A stretch of DNA of 8,867 nt from an uncultured Desulfuromonadales bacterium (GCA_945788205.1 CALZLE010000310.1:1-8867), one strand, 5' to 3'; shown: positions 1-7,122, counted from the first letter of the stretch. Numbers and translations: made by a program. Notes: generated by a model not told the origin, from the letters alone.

Positions 1-621
1 CGCCCGGTCATATTGGGTGCCCTCCCCCTGATTCCCAATGGCATTTCCGGCATCAGCCTGTCCGCCGATCCTGACCAGCTTTTTACCCGGATAAAAACCC
101 TGGTCCCGCAGAGCAAGCAGATTTTTGTCGTCTACACGCCAAAAATCAACGGCTGGCTGATGCCCCTGGCAAAGAGCGCCGCAGAGAAACATGGCCTGAA
201 GCTGATCGCTATGCCCGCCGAGGACCTACGTTCTGCGATGCAGCATTATCGAAAAATCCTGACAAGCGCGCGCGGGCCGGAAAACGCCATCTGGTTGCCG
301 CTTGACCAGATCACCGCGAGTGAAGACGTGGTCCTGCCGATGCTGCTTCAGGAAGCCTGGGACAAGGAGCTGGTGCTCTGTTCAAGCAAACCGACTCACG
401 TTCAGCGCGGCGCGCTGCTTTCCATGTACCCCGACAATTTTGGCCTCGGCCAGGAGCTTGCCAAACTGGCGGCGGAGAAACTATTCAATGACCAAAACCC
501 TTTCGTCACGCCGCTGAAAGCCCTGCACACGGCCGTCAATATTCGTACCGCTGCCCATTTGGGACTGAATTTCAGTCCGCAACAGCAGCAAACCTTTAAC
601 CTGACGTTCCCATCGCGCTGA
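1..621 (+). CDS. ABC transporter substrate-binding protein, ABC_sub_bind family (3' part; 5' end outside window)
   Basis: The reading frame is open from the first base and ends at TGA 619-621, giving 206 residues of the C-terminal portion. A TTG at base 13 could be read as a start, but the frame continues upstream and the family is normally about 300 residues or more, so the gene is cut by the window edge. The visible part begins RPVILGALPL, continues through a GISGISLSADPDQL stretch and then a 'QIFVVYTPKINGW' strand-turn typical of the second lobe of periplasmic binding proteins of the ABC_sub_bind (TrpX-like/DUF534) type. No permease or ATPase gene follows. Instead a sensor kinase starts 14 bases downstream, so this protein may act as a periplasmic ligand sensor feeding the kinase rather than in transport (inference). 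The ligand cannot be told from sequence. Family assignment is fairly secure; the role is open. Confidence 0.75.
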   Translation, partial: RPVILGALPLIPNGISGISLSADPDQLFTRIKTLVPQSKQIFVVYTPKINGWLMPLAKSAAEKHGLKLIAMPAEDLRSAMQHYRKILTSARGPENAIWLPLDQITASEDVVLPMLLQEAWDKELVLCSSKPTHVQRGALLSMYPDNFGLGQELAKLAAEKLFNDQNPFVTPLKALHTAVNIRTAAHLGLNFSPQQQQTFNLTFPSR

Positions 622-622
622 C

Positions 623-627
623 GGAGG
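623..627 (+). promoter_or_regulatory. Shine-Dalgarno GGAGG that sets the histidine kinase start
   Basis: GGAGG lies 8 bases before ATG 636. The in-frame GTG at 627 overlaps the GGAGG itself and so cannot use it. The ATG at 636 is therefore the better start. The site begins just after the stop of the upstream gene, which fits translation of both genes from one transcript. Confidence 0.7.
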
Positions 628-635
628 TGCTCGAT

Positions 636-2264
636 ATGCAGATTGTAGACAGCATTCGACAAAAAACCTCCGGCTTTCGCAGCCGGCTGCTGGCGCTTGT
701 TTCCCTCGGGATTATCGGCCTGGCACTGACCGCTTCAGTCACCACCGCCTGGGTCACCAGTAACCGCGCCGCAGAACAGATGATTGCGCAGGGGCTGCAA
801 GTGGCCACCACCCTGGCCAACCAGAGCTATCTGGCCCTGATCTACCAAAGCCCGGAAAACGCCGCAGGACCGCTGGAAGCCATCCTCAGCTTTCCCGACA
901 TCATCCAGGCTGGAATCTACAATCTCGACACCCGGCCGCTGGCGGTTAAACCCCAGCCATCACAGGCCAGCCTGAGCAGCGCAACTCTGCCAGGCAGCCA
1001 GGCTCAACTCGTCAGCCAGACAACGGATGCCTGGCACTTTATCGCCCCCGTCATCACCGGACAGGCGACCGGCCAGCGCGAAGCAGAACTCGAGTTCCAA
1101 CTCGGGGAAACCCCTTCCGAACATCTCGGCTATGTCCACGTCGTTATGGGCAAAGCCACTTTGCGCGATATGCAGCTGAGTATTTTTGGCAACAATATTA
1201 TTATTGCCCTCTCCTTCGCCTTGATTCTCACAATCCTGGTCAATGTCGCCATCGATCGCCTGACCCGACCTCTTTACAAACTGATTCATGTCATGGCGCA
1301 GAATGAGGAAGAGGGAACCCGGGTTTATGCCGACCTGAAAGGGCCCACGGAATTTCAGAACCTGGCCACAGTCTTCAATCAGATGATGGCCAGCCTCAAT
1401 GAGCGGGATCGAAGGCTGCGAGAGCATGGCGAAATGCTCGAATCCGAAGTCGCTATCCGCACCCGCGAACTGGTCGAAGCACGCGATGCCGCCCTGACCG
1501 CCAGTCGGCATAAATCAGAATTTCTCGCCAACATCAGCCACGAACTGCGCACCCCCCTGCAGGCGATTATCGGCTATACCGATCTGGTTCGCGAAGAGCT
1601 GGATATGGAGGGGATGGAAGAGAACGCTGAGGAACTGGAGCGGGTCATCACCAATGCCCAGCGGCTGCTCACCATGATCAACAATATTCTCGATATGGCC
1701 AAGATCGAATCGGGACACATGGATATTCAATTGAAATCAGCCCGGCTTGAAGAGGTTCTCCGGGAAGCCTGCGATACGGTCAAACCGATCCTCAAGCACA
1801 ACAACAACCAGCTACGGATTGAAACAAAAGGAACAGAGGCTGAAATCAACATTGATAGTGGCAAACTGCAGCAGATCATCCTCAACCTGCTGAGCAATGC
1901 CACCAAATTCACGCAGAATGGGACCGTTACGCTGCGGAGCTATCTGGATAAAAATCTGCTGAAAATTGAAGTTGAGGATACCGGAATCGGCCTGAACAAA
2001 GATCAGCAAAAGATCATCTTTGACGAGTTTCGACAAATTGACGGCAGCACCACGCGTAATTTCGAAGGCACCGGCCTGGGTTTGGCCATCACCAGACGCT
2101 TCACTGAGATGATGGGCGGAGAAATCAGCGTTGAGAGCGAGCAGGGCAAAGGCGCTCTTTTTACCGTAATTTTTCCTCTGCCCATCGGCCTTGCCACAAC
2201 GAACAAAACCTTCGACTCCGACGAAACGACTCTGGAACCGGAAATGAGTGCCAATATTCAGTAA
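636..2264 (+). CDS. membrane-bound sensor histidine kinase (periplasmic sensor, HAMP, HisKA, HATPase_c)
   Basis: A protein of 542 residues from ATG 636 (a GTG at 627 would add three residues). It is an inner-membrane autophosphorylating sensor kinase. Membrane segment 1 is at about residues 18-40, followed by a periplasmic region of roughly 145 residues with a CHASE8-like look (LEAILSFPDIIQAGIYNLD), membrane segment 2 at about 188-208, HAMP at about 209-262, a charged coiled-coil linker, then HisKA with the H-box SHELRTPLQ (phospho-acceptor His302). The ATPase domain has N-box NLLSNATKF (Asn421), G1 box VEDTGIGL (Asp448), an F-box-like DEFRQID and G2 box GTGLGLA (478-484). All core residues are present, so it should be active. 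There is no receiver domain and no response regulator nearby in the window, so its partner lies elsewhere or upstream. The adjacent binding-protein gene suggests a joint periplasmic sensing unit. Whether it controls the downstream TonB receptor operon is speculation. Confidence 0.93.
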   Translation: MQIVDSIRQKTSGFRSRLLALVSLGIIGLALTASVTTAWVTSNRAAEQMIAQGLQVATTLANQSYLALIYQSPENAAGPLEAILSFPDIIQAGIYNLDTRPLAVKPQPSQASLSSATLPGSQAQLVSQTTDAWHFIAPVITGQATGQREAELEFQLGETPSEHLGYVHVVMGKATLRDMQLSIFGNNIIIALSFALILTILVNVAIDRLTRPLYKLIHVMAQNEEEGTRVYADLKGPTEFQNLATVFNQMMASLNERDRRLREHGEMLESEVAIRTRELVEARDAALTASRHKSEFLANISHELRTPLQAIIGYTDLVREELDMEGMEENAEELERVITNAQRLLTMINNILDMAKIESGHMDIQLKSARLEEVLREACDTVKPILKHNNNQLRIETKGTEAEINIDSGKLQQIILNLLSNATKFTQNGTVTLRSYLDKNLLKIEVEDTGIGLNKDQQKIIFDEFRQIDGSTTRNFEGTGLGLAITRRFTEMMGGEISVESEQGKGALFTVIFPLPIGLATTNKTFDSDETTLEPEMSANIQ

Positions 2265-2346
2265 AGCACGGGGTAAAGATGCAAACCAGATTATTGTTTA
2301 GATACCCAGCTATGCTTGAGGGGGCAAATACCAGCCTTAGCTTGGC

Positions 2347-2352
2347 GGGAGG
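2347..2352 (+). promoter_or_regulatory. Shine-Dalgarno GGGAGG for the TonB-dependent receptor
   Basis: GGGAGG is 6 bases before ATG 2359 and 12 bases before a second in-frame ATG at 2365. An in-frame GTG at 2356 is too close to it. ATG 2359 is preferred, though 2365 cannot be excluded because either gives a normal signal peptide. No convincing promoter was found in the 94-base gap after the kinase gene (2265-2358). Confidence 0.6.
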
Positions 2353-2358
2353 TAGGTG

Positions 2359-4485
2359 ATGCCAATGAGATATCTATGGATTTGTTTTTTTCTGTTGCTG
2401 ATCAGTTTCGGTGGGGCGCTCGCAGCCGACGAAGCTGACCTGCTGCTTGACGGCGACTATGAGGATATAGAGGCCTTGTACGGTGATGAGGAGTTTGTCA
2501 GCATCGCGACGGGGAGCAGGAAGCCGGTTTATAAGGCTCCGGCGGTGGCAAGTGTGATCACTGCGAAGCAGATTGAGGAGATGGGGGCAAGAAACCTGGA
2601 TGAGGTTTTGGAGACGGTGCCAGGGTTGCATGTAGTGCCATCTGCACTGAACCGACTTAATTCGATCTATTCAATTCGTGGGGTTCACACGGGGGAGAAC
2701 CCACAAGTACTGATGCTTATGAATGGCGTTCCATTTCAATTACTAAGTAGTGGAGGTCGGCCATTGAATTTTCAGTTACCGGTTTCTGCTATTTCCCGAG
2801 TTGAAGTATTGCGAGGGCCGGGTTCGGCCGTCTACGGTGCAGACGCTTATTCAGGAGTCATCAATATTATTACCAAGAGTGCTAATGAAATTAATGGTTC
2901 GGAAATCGGGGTCCGATACGGTTCCTTTAAAAGCAAAGACTTGTGGCTGCAACATGGCGATACATATGGCAATTTGGATGTTATATTTTCCCTTGAATGG
3001 CAAAAGAGTGACGGTGACCGGGATAGAATCGTTAAATCAGATTTCCAAACTTTGTTCGACCCTGTAGTTTCGCACGCACCTGGGCCTTTGGAAACACGTT
3101 ATGATGTATTAGATATTCATCTTGAAATGAAATGGAAAGATTGGTCATTTCGCAATTGGTATTGGCGACAGCAAGATGCCGGTGTAGGCGCCGGGGGCGC
3201 CCAGGCGCTTGATCCAACTGGCCACGATGATATAGACACTTTTCTAGCAGATCTAAGGTGGGAGAATGATACCCACTCACCAGAATGGAGCTTAATGGCT
3301 AGCTTAAATTACTATTACGCTAGCTTCGATACCCATTTTCTTTTACTACCACCAGGAACCTCAATACCAATTGGAACAGACGGGAATTTAAATCCATTTG
3401 CGCCGGCCGGAGTGGTAACATTTCCTGATGGTTTAATTGGCAATCCTGCTGCCGTGGATCAACAATTTGGTATTGACCTAGCGGCAGTTTTTAAAGGTTT
3501 TTCCAATCATCGATTGCGGGTAGGAGCCGGTATTAAATATCAGGATGAAGATACCAGTGAAGCAAAAAATTTTGGCCCTGGTGTCATCGATGGTACTGTC
3601 ACCCCAATAGATGGAACCTTGACGAATGTTAGCAACACGCCCTTTGTTTACCAACCGGATACCCATCGGACCCTTTGGTATTTATCTTTGCAAGATGAAT
3701 GGCAGCTTGCTCCCGATTGGGACCTGACGAGCGGGGTTCGCTACGATCATTATTCTGACTTTGGTTCAACAATTAATCCTCGAATTGCCTTAGTTTGGGC
3801 GACTCGCTATAATTTAACAACTAAGGTGCTATACGGTCGTGCTTTTCGAGCGCCGTCTTTTGGTGAACAATTTCAACAAAACAATCCTGTAGTAAGGGGC
3901 AACCCTAATCTCGATCCTGAAACCATCGACACCATCGAGTTGGCTTTTGATTACCGCCCCACTTTTGATCTCCACACCAATCTAAGCATTTTCGGATATC
4001 AGGCCGATGGCTTAATCGAATTTGTTGCAGGATCGGCTCAGAACGCTCGCGATCAAGAAGGTTATGGTTTTGAGCTTGAAACAAGCTGGGATGCCACGAA
4101 TCAACTGACCTTGATGGGCAGCTACGCTTGGCAACATTCTGAAGATACCAAAACTGGAAAAAGGGTTGCTGATGCACCAGGACAACAGTTATTGCTGGCT
4201 GCAAACTGGAGGTTTATGCCTGATTGGTTGTTACATCCGCAGATAAATTGGGTCGCCAACCGCCATCGGCCGACAGATGATACACGTGATAAAGTTAATG
4301 ACTATATTTTGGTTAATCTGACTTTGCGACGGACTAACATCTTTAATAACATTGATTTTAAAATGGTAGTTCGAAATATATTTGACGAAGATGCTCGTGA
4401 ACCGAGTACTATCGCTAGCAATATCCTCAATGACTACCCGTTGGAAGGTCGAAGTCTTTGGGCTGAATTCAGTTATAGGTTTTAA
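2359..4485 (+). CDS. TonB-dependent outer-membrane receptor
   Basis: A protein of 708 residues. The N-terminus has a Sec signal peptide: a short positive start (MPMRYLW), a hydrophobic core and a likely cut after GALA, before ADEAD. A short acidic segment leads to EEFVSIATG, a plausible TonB-box region. The plug domain follows, with VASVITAKQIEEMGARNLDE, VPGLHV, SIRGVH, the highly characteristic VEVLRGPGSAVYGADAYSG and the INIITK exit. The rest is a 22-strand-type beta-barrel with alternating aromatic and polar residues, FRAPSFGEQF, NPNLDPETIDTIELAFDY and a terminal aromatic strand ending FSYRF, the usual BAM signal. Length is normal for a TonB receptor. It should import a scarce or bulky ligand using TonB/ExbBD energy. 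The ligand is unknown, and no siderophore biosynthesis gene is visible in the window. It is the first gene of a four-gene unit, with its stop 2 bases before the next ATG. The first ~290 bases look richer in G+C than the barrel part. Confidence 0.95.
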   Translation: MPMRYLWICFFLLLISFGGALAADEADLLLDGDYEDIEALYGDEEFVSIATGSRKPVYKAPAVASVITAKQIEEMGARNLDEVLETVPGLHVVPSALNRLNSIYSIRGVHTGENPQVLMLMNGVPFQLLSSGGRPLNFQLPVSAISRVEVLRGPGSAVYGADAYSGVINIITKSANEINGSEIGVRYGSFKSKDLWLQHGDTYGNLDVIFSLEWQKSDGDRDRIVKSDFQTLFDPVVSHAPGPLETRYDVLDIHLEMKWKDWSFRNWYWRQQDAGVGAGGAQALDPTGHDDIDTFLADLRWENDTHSPEWSLMASLNYYYASFDTHFLLLPPGTSIPIGTDGNLNPFAPAGVVTFPDGLIGNPAAVDQQFGIDLAAVFKGFSNHRLRVGAGIKYQDEDTSEAKNFGPGVIDGTVTPIDGTLTNVSNTPFVYQPDTHRTLWYLSLQDEWQLAPDWDLTSGVRYDHYSDFGSTINPRIALVWATRYNLTTKVLYGRAFRAPSFGEQFQQNNPVVRGNPNLDPETIDTIELAFDYRPTFDLHTNLSIFGYQADGLIEFVAGSAQNARDQEGYGFELETSWDATNQLTLMGSYAWQHSEDTKTGKRVADAPGQQLLLAANWRFMPDWLLHPQINWVANRHRPTDDTRDKVNDYILVNLTLRRTNIFNNIDFKMVVRNIFDEDAREPSTIASNILNDYPLEGRSLWAEFSYRF

Positions 4486-4487
4486 AT

Positions 4488-5309
4488 ATGAGCAAGCAGA
4501 AGTCAATAAATCGCAATGTAGAGCGTCGTAATGAAGAGTTTGTTGAAAAACAATCGACTAAAATCTGGCAAGAACAACCATCAGAATTGAACCCCTATAT
4601 TGCAAAGAATGCTCATTGCTTCGGTTATGATCTACTACAATTAATGGATCGCCGAAGCTATACCGATGTCTTGTACCTCATTTTTCGGGGGGAATTGCCA
4701 ACGGCTGAACAATCAGACTTGCTTGAAAAACTAATGATTGCTTTTATCAATCCCGGCCCTCGTCACCCCGCAACTCGTGCAGCCATGAACGCAGGCATTG
4801 GTAAAACAGATCAATCGCATATTCTTCCAATTTCACTTAGTATTCTTAGTGGAAAACATTTAGGAGCTGGGGAAATTGAAGACTCTATGCGCTTCATAAG
4901 AAAAAACTTGAAAAATTCGCCGCGTGAAGTTGCTACCGCCTTAATGCAATCTTCCCAACAACCCAATGAGGGTGATTGGCATATTGCTCCAGGTTTTGGA
5001 AATCGGTTTGGTGGGCGAGATGAGCTTTCCATAAAAATTTCTCTGCATTTAAAGCAATCACCTGCAGCGGGTTCAGCACTGTCCTGGGGCATGGAATTTT
5101 CCGAGGCAATAGAAGGCTTCAATATGGGCTGGTTGGCAACCGGTGTAGCCGCGGCAACTATGGCGGACTTAAAATTCCAGCCGCGAGCTGGCGGAGGCTT
5201 GTTTCAATTGATCAGTGCACCCGGGCTACTTGCCCATGGTTTGGAGTTATCAAATAAACCCTTTACTGCCCTGCCATTCCCAAAAGATGAGGATTACTTC
5301 ATTGATTGA
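4488..5309 (+). CDS. citrate synthase-fold protein A (citryl-CoA lyase-like), altered active site
   Basis: A protein of 273 residues, the size of short citryl-CoA lyase-type members of the citrate synthase superfamily. Recognisable signatures in order: GYDLLQLMDRRSYTDVLYLI and FRGELPTAEQ (large-domain N-terminal helices), GKHLGAGEIED (place of the first catalytic His, present as His124), APGFGNRFGG (place of GFGH; the His is replaced by Asn172), and MADLKFQPRAGGGLFQLIS then PGLLAHGLE, ending LPFPKDEDYFID. Where canonical enzymes have NVDG/NVDF, the ungapped match gives Thr218 (or Gly214 from NMG), so the catalytic Asp is absent. The fold is clear, but citrate synthase activity is doubtful. 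Members act in the cytoplasm on acyl-CoA and oxo-acid partners. It sits 2 bases after the receptor gene and overlaps the next, related gene by 23 bases, suggesting co-translation and a heteromeric complex. No strong Shine-Dalgarno is seen, which fits coupling to the receptor gene. The exact reaction is unknown. Confidence 0.85.
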   Translation: MSKQKSINRNVERRNEEFVEKQSTKIWQEQPSELNPYIAKNAHCFGYDLLQLMDRRSYTDVLYLIFRGELPTAEQSDLLEKLMIAFINPGPRHPATRAAMNAGIGKTDQSHILPISLSILSGKHLGAGEIEDSMRFIRKNLKNSPREVATALMQSSQQPNEGDWHIAPGFGNRFGGRDELSIKISLHLKQSPAAGSALSWGMEFSEAIEGFNMGWLATGVAAATMADLKFQPRAGGGLFQLISAPGLLAHGLELSNKPFTALPFPKDEDYFID

Positions 5310-6135
5310 AAAAAATTCTCTTACTTCGAAAAAATTAGATGACAAATATCGAAAAACTATAAGAAGCAGCTCCGGTGGATGGTTTCCTGGGAAGGGCGTT
5401 TTTTGTCATGGCTACAACATGATGGAAGATTTAGTCGGAAGATCATCATATTTTCAAGTATTGGTTCTAAACGCCACTGGTCGATTGATTGAAAAACGCC
5501 TCTCCGACTGGTTAGAAGCTATTCATATCTGTTTGAGTTGGCCCGATCCCAGGATTTGGTGCAATTGCATTGGGGCCTTAGGTGGGTCAATGCGATGTTC
5601 GGTTGTTGCCGCTACCACAGCTGGAATTTTAGCCGGTGATTCCAAGGCATATGGTCAGAAAACTCTTCCTGAAGGAGTTAAATTTATACAGAACGCATTA
5701 ATATCATACAAAAACGGCTCATCGCCCGAAGAAATTGTCAAAAAAGAATGTGCCCGATTCGGAGGCAAACCAACAATTATGGGTTTTGCTCGCCCTCTTG
5801 CTAAAGGTGATGAAAGATTGGAAGCCATGGAGAGAACTGCAGCATCTTTAGGCTATCACCCTGGCGAACACTTGCAGTTGGCTTATGAAATAGAAAAAAT
5901 ACTTCTGAATGAGCACGATGAAAGTATGAATATCAATGGTTATATTTCAGCTTTTCTTTCAGACCAAAAGTTTACACCTGAAGAAGTTTATCGGGTTTTG
6001 GCCATTATAATTAACAGTGGAGTCACAGCTTGCTACATTGACACATTCAATCGACCTCCCGAGACGTTTCTTCCTATGCATTGTGATGATATTGACTACC
6101 AAGGGCCTCCCCTGAGAGAAGTCCCTGACAGGTAA
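5287..6135 (+). CDS. citrate synthase-fold protein B, catalytic triad residues all replaced
   Basis: A protein of 282 residues from ATG 5287, within the last 23 bases of the preceding gene. A longer frame opens at 5215, but the extra residues do not resemble the family, so 5287 is preferred; its Shine-Dalgarno is poor, as expected for coupled translation. Superfamily marks: GYNMMEDLVGRSSYFQVLVL and ATGRL (N-terminal helices), SWPDPRIWCN, ALGGSMRCSVVAATTAGILAG, then DSKAYGQK where HGGA is expected (His replaced by Tyr122), GFARPLAKGDER where GFGHPVHKGDPR is expected (His replaced by Arg169), and NINGYISAFLSD where NVDGALAALL is expected (Asp replaced by Asn217). The end CDDIDYQGPP strongly resembles citryl-CoA lyase C-termini. 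Surrounding residues are well kept, so this looks like an evolved variant rather than a decaying gene. It is probably the partner of protein A, as modified catalyst or structural subunit. The function is not known to me. Confidence 0.83.
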   Translation: MRITSLIEKNSLTSKKLDDKYRKTIRSSSGGWFPGKGVFCHGYNMMEDLVGRSSYFQVLVLNATGRLIEKRLSDWLEAIHICLSWPDPRIWCNCIGALGGSMRCSVVAATTAGILAGDSKAYGQKTLPEGVKFIQNALISYKNGSSPEEIVKKECARFGGKPTIMGFARPLAKGDERLEAMERTAASLGYHPGEHLQLAYEIEKILLNEHDESMNINGYISAFLSDQKFTPEEVYRVLAIIINSGVTACYIDTFNRPPETFLPMHCDDIDYQGPPLREVPDR

Positions 6136-6161
6136 TAGAGCTATACAAACAAGTCCAAATT

Positions 6162-6167
6162 AAGGAG
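6162..6167 (+). promoter_or_regulatory. Shine-Dalgarno AAGGAG for the SDR gene
   Basis: AAGGAG lies 6 bases before ATG 6174, in the 38-base gap after the second citrate synthase-like gene. It is a strong, well-spaced site, in contrast to the weak sites before the two citrate synthase-like genes. The SDR is thus likely translated independently from the shared message. Confidence 0.7.
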
Positions 6168-6173
6168 TAAGGG

Positions 6174-6968
6174 ATGACAGTGAATGAAAAGGTGGCAATT
6201 GTCACTGGCGGTGCAGGAGGAATTGGCAGAGGAATTGCGGAGCGGCTTGCGTCATTAGGCGTCCAGGTTATTATCACCAGTCGGTCTGCCGAAAGGGCCC
6301 AAAAAGTGGCTGCAGAAATTACAGAGCAACACGGTCCTGCGGGTTTTGGTTGCTATGAACTAGAAAATAAAGAATCCGCAAAAGAACTACTTGAAGCTGT
6401 TTATGATCGGCATAATCGAATTGATATCCTAGTTAATAATGCGGTTAGTCACCCAACCCTTCCCCCCATCCCCATAGAAAAACTCGATTATGATCTTATG
6501 CAGTCCGGTATAACAGCCAACCTTACAAACCTGCTCTATCTCTCCTCGCTTGCCCATGATTATCTGAAGGAAACCAAAGGAAGCCTTTTGAATATTGGAT
6601 CTGCAGTAACTAGGAGAAGCATGTCGGGTGTTCCTCTCTACGGCATTCTAAAAGGAGCTATGTCGCAGATGACCAAATCACTGGCTGCAGAATGGGCCAA
6701 GGATGGTATCAAAGTAAACCAGATTAATCCTGGTCTTGTTGAGAGTGAGGCCTATAAAAGTATCGGAATTCCACCTGAAGCATTTTCCGCAATGATTCAA
6801 CATTATTTACAGTTTCATCCCATCGGCCGCATCGGCATGCCTAAAGATATCGGCGCACTTGCCGGACACCTACTTGCCGATGATGTATCGTGGATGACCG
6901 GGGCAATAATAGAAATGGATGGCGGCTATTCAGTGCAGGGAGTGCCAGCGCCCTTCGAAATGCCCTGA
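6174..6968 (+). CDS. short-chain dehydrogenase/reductase (classical SDR)
   Basis: A protein of 264 residues, the usual size for a classical SDR, with a Rossmann fold binding NAD(H) or NADP(H). The cofactor motif TGGAGGIG is at residues 11-18. VNNAVS (88-92 region) replaces the usual NNAG, with Val in place of Gly. The catalytic tetrad is complete: Asn116, Ser143 (NIGSAV), Tyr156 and Lys160 (YGILK). The end has the WMTGAIIEMDGGYS signature of the fabG-like branch. The residue after the second beta strand is ITSRS; Ser-Arg there often goes with NADP preference, but this is a weak cue. It should oxidise an alcohol or reduce a carbonyl on a substrate handled by the upstream citrate synthase-like pair (inference from position). 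It is the last gene of the four-gene unit; its downstream region has been interrupted by an insertion sequence 88 bases after the stop. Confidence 0.93.
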   Translation: MTVNEKVAIVTGGAGGIGRGIAERLASLGVQVIITSRSAERAQKVAAEITEQHGPAGFGCYELENKESAKELLEAVYDRHNRIDILVNNAVSHPTLPPIPIEKLDYDLMQSGITANLTNLLYLSSLAHDYLKETKGSLLNIGSAVTRRSMSGVPLYGILKGAMSQMTKSLAAEWAKDGIKVNQINPGLVESEAYKSIGIPPEAFSAMIQHYLQFHPIGRIGMPKDIGALAGHLLADDVSWMTGAIIEMDGGYSVQGVPAPFEMP

Positions 6969-7048
6969 CAGGATACTAGCCTAATTTCGGAACTAAAATT
7001 CAGGAAGAAAGAGGTTTGCAAAACCCAAACAGATTTAAAAAAAATCCA

Positions 7049-7056
7049 ACAGGAAA
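7049..7056. repeat. 8-bp target-site duplication, left copy (ACAGGAAA)
   Basis: ACAGGAAA directly precedes the left inverted repeat and occurs identically right after the right inverted repeat at 8374-8381. A perfect 8-bp duplication is typical of IS256-family insertion and indicates a fairly recent, undisturbed event. Confidence 0.9.
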
Positions 7057-7086
7057 GAGGGTGTAAAATATTTTGTGTAAATGGTC
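7057..7086 (+). repeat. left terminal inverted repeat of the IS256-family element
   Basis: Begins GAGGGTGTAAA and ends GTGTAAATGGTC. Compared with the reverse complement of 8344-8373, the outer 11 bases are identical, and mismatches fall at repeat positions 12, 13, 15, 16 and 26. Confidence 0.93.
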
Positions 7087-7092
7087 TCAGTC

Positions 7093-7109
7093 GGTTACAA
7101 CCCGTAACC
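7093..7109 (+). other. small hairpin in the transposase leader
   Basis: GGTTAC (7093-7098), loop AACCC, GTAACC (7104-7109): a perfect 6-bp stem with a 5-base loop, ending 3 bases before the Shine-Dalgarno GGAGG (7113-7117) of the transposase. It may influence translation of the transposase, but no functional evidence is in the sequence. Confidence 0.45.
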
Positions 7110-7122
7110 ACTGGAGGAACTG

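Noticed and set aside
2265..2358. Possible riboswitch (GEMM-like stretches GCAAACC and AGCTGGGTATC on opposite strands) or promoter in the gap before the TonB receptor.
   Set aside because: The pieces are on different strands and do not form the conserved two-helix arrangement. No well-spaced -35/-10 pair or sigma-54 -24/-12 pair was found. An imperfect repeat (CCAGC..GCTTG at about 2306 and 2331) is too short and degenerate to support a claim.
5215..5286. Upstream extension of the second citrate synthase-like gene, starting at ATG 5215 inside the first.
   Set aside because: The added 24 residues do not resemble the family, and they would give a 95-base overlap with a conserved part of the preceding gene. 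ATG 5287 gives a normal N-terminus and a short overlap.
4488..6135. One citrate synthase gene split by a frameshift.
   Set aside because: Each protein independently covers the whole fold, from the GYDL/GYNM N-terminal motif to the citryl-CoA-lyase-like C-terminal end. They are two paralogues, not halves of one gene.
6969..7048. Terminator directly after the SDR gene.
   Set aside because: Only a weak GGTTT/AAACC stem is present, followed by mixed A-rich sequence instead of a T-run. The hairpin beyond the insertion sequence is the better candidate for the original terminator.
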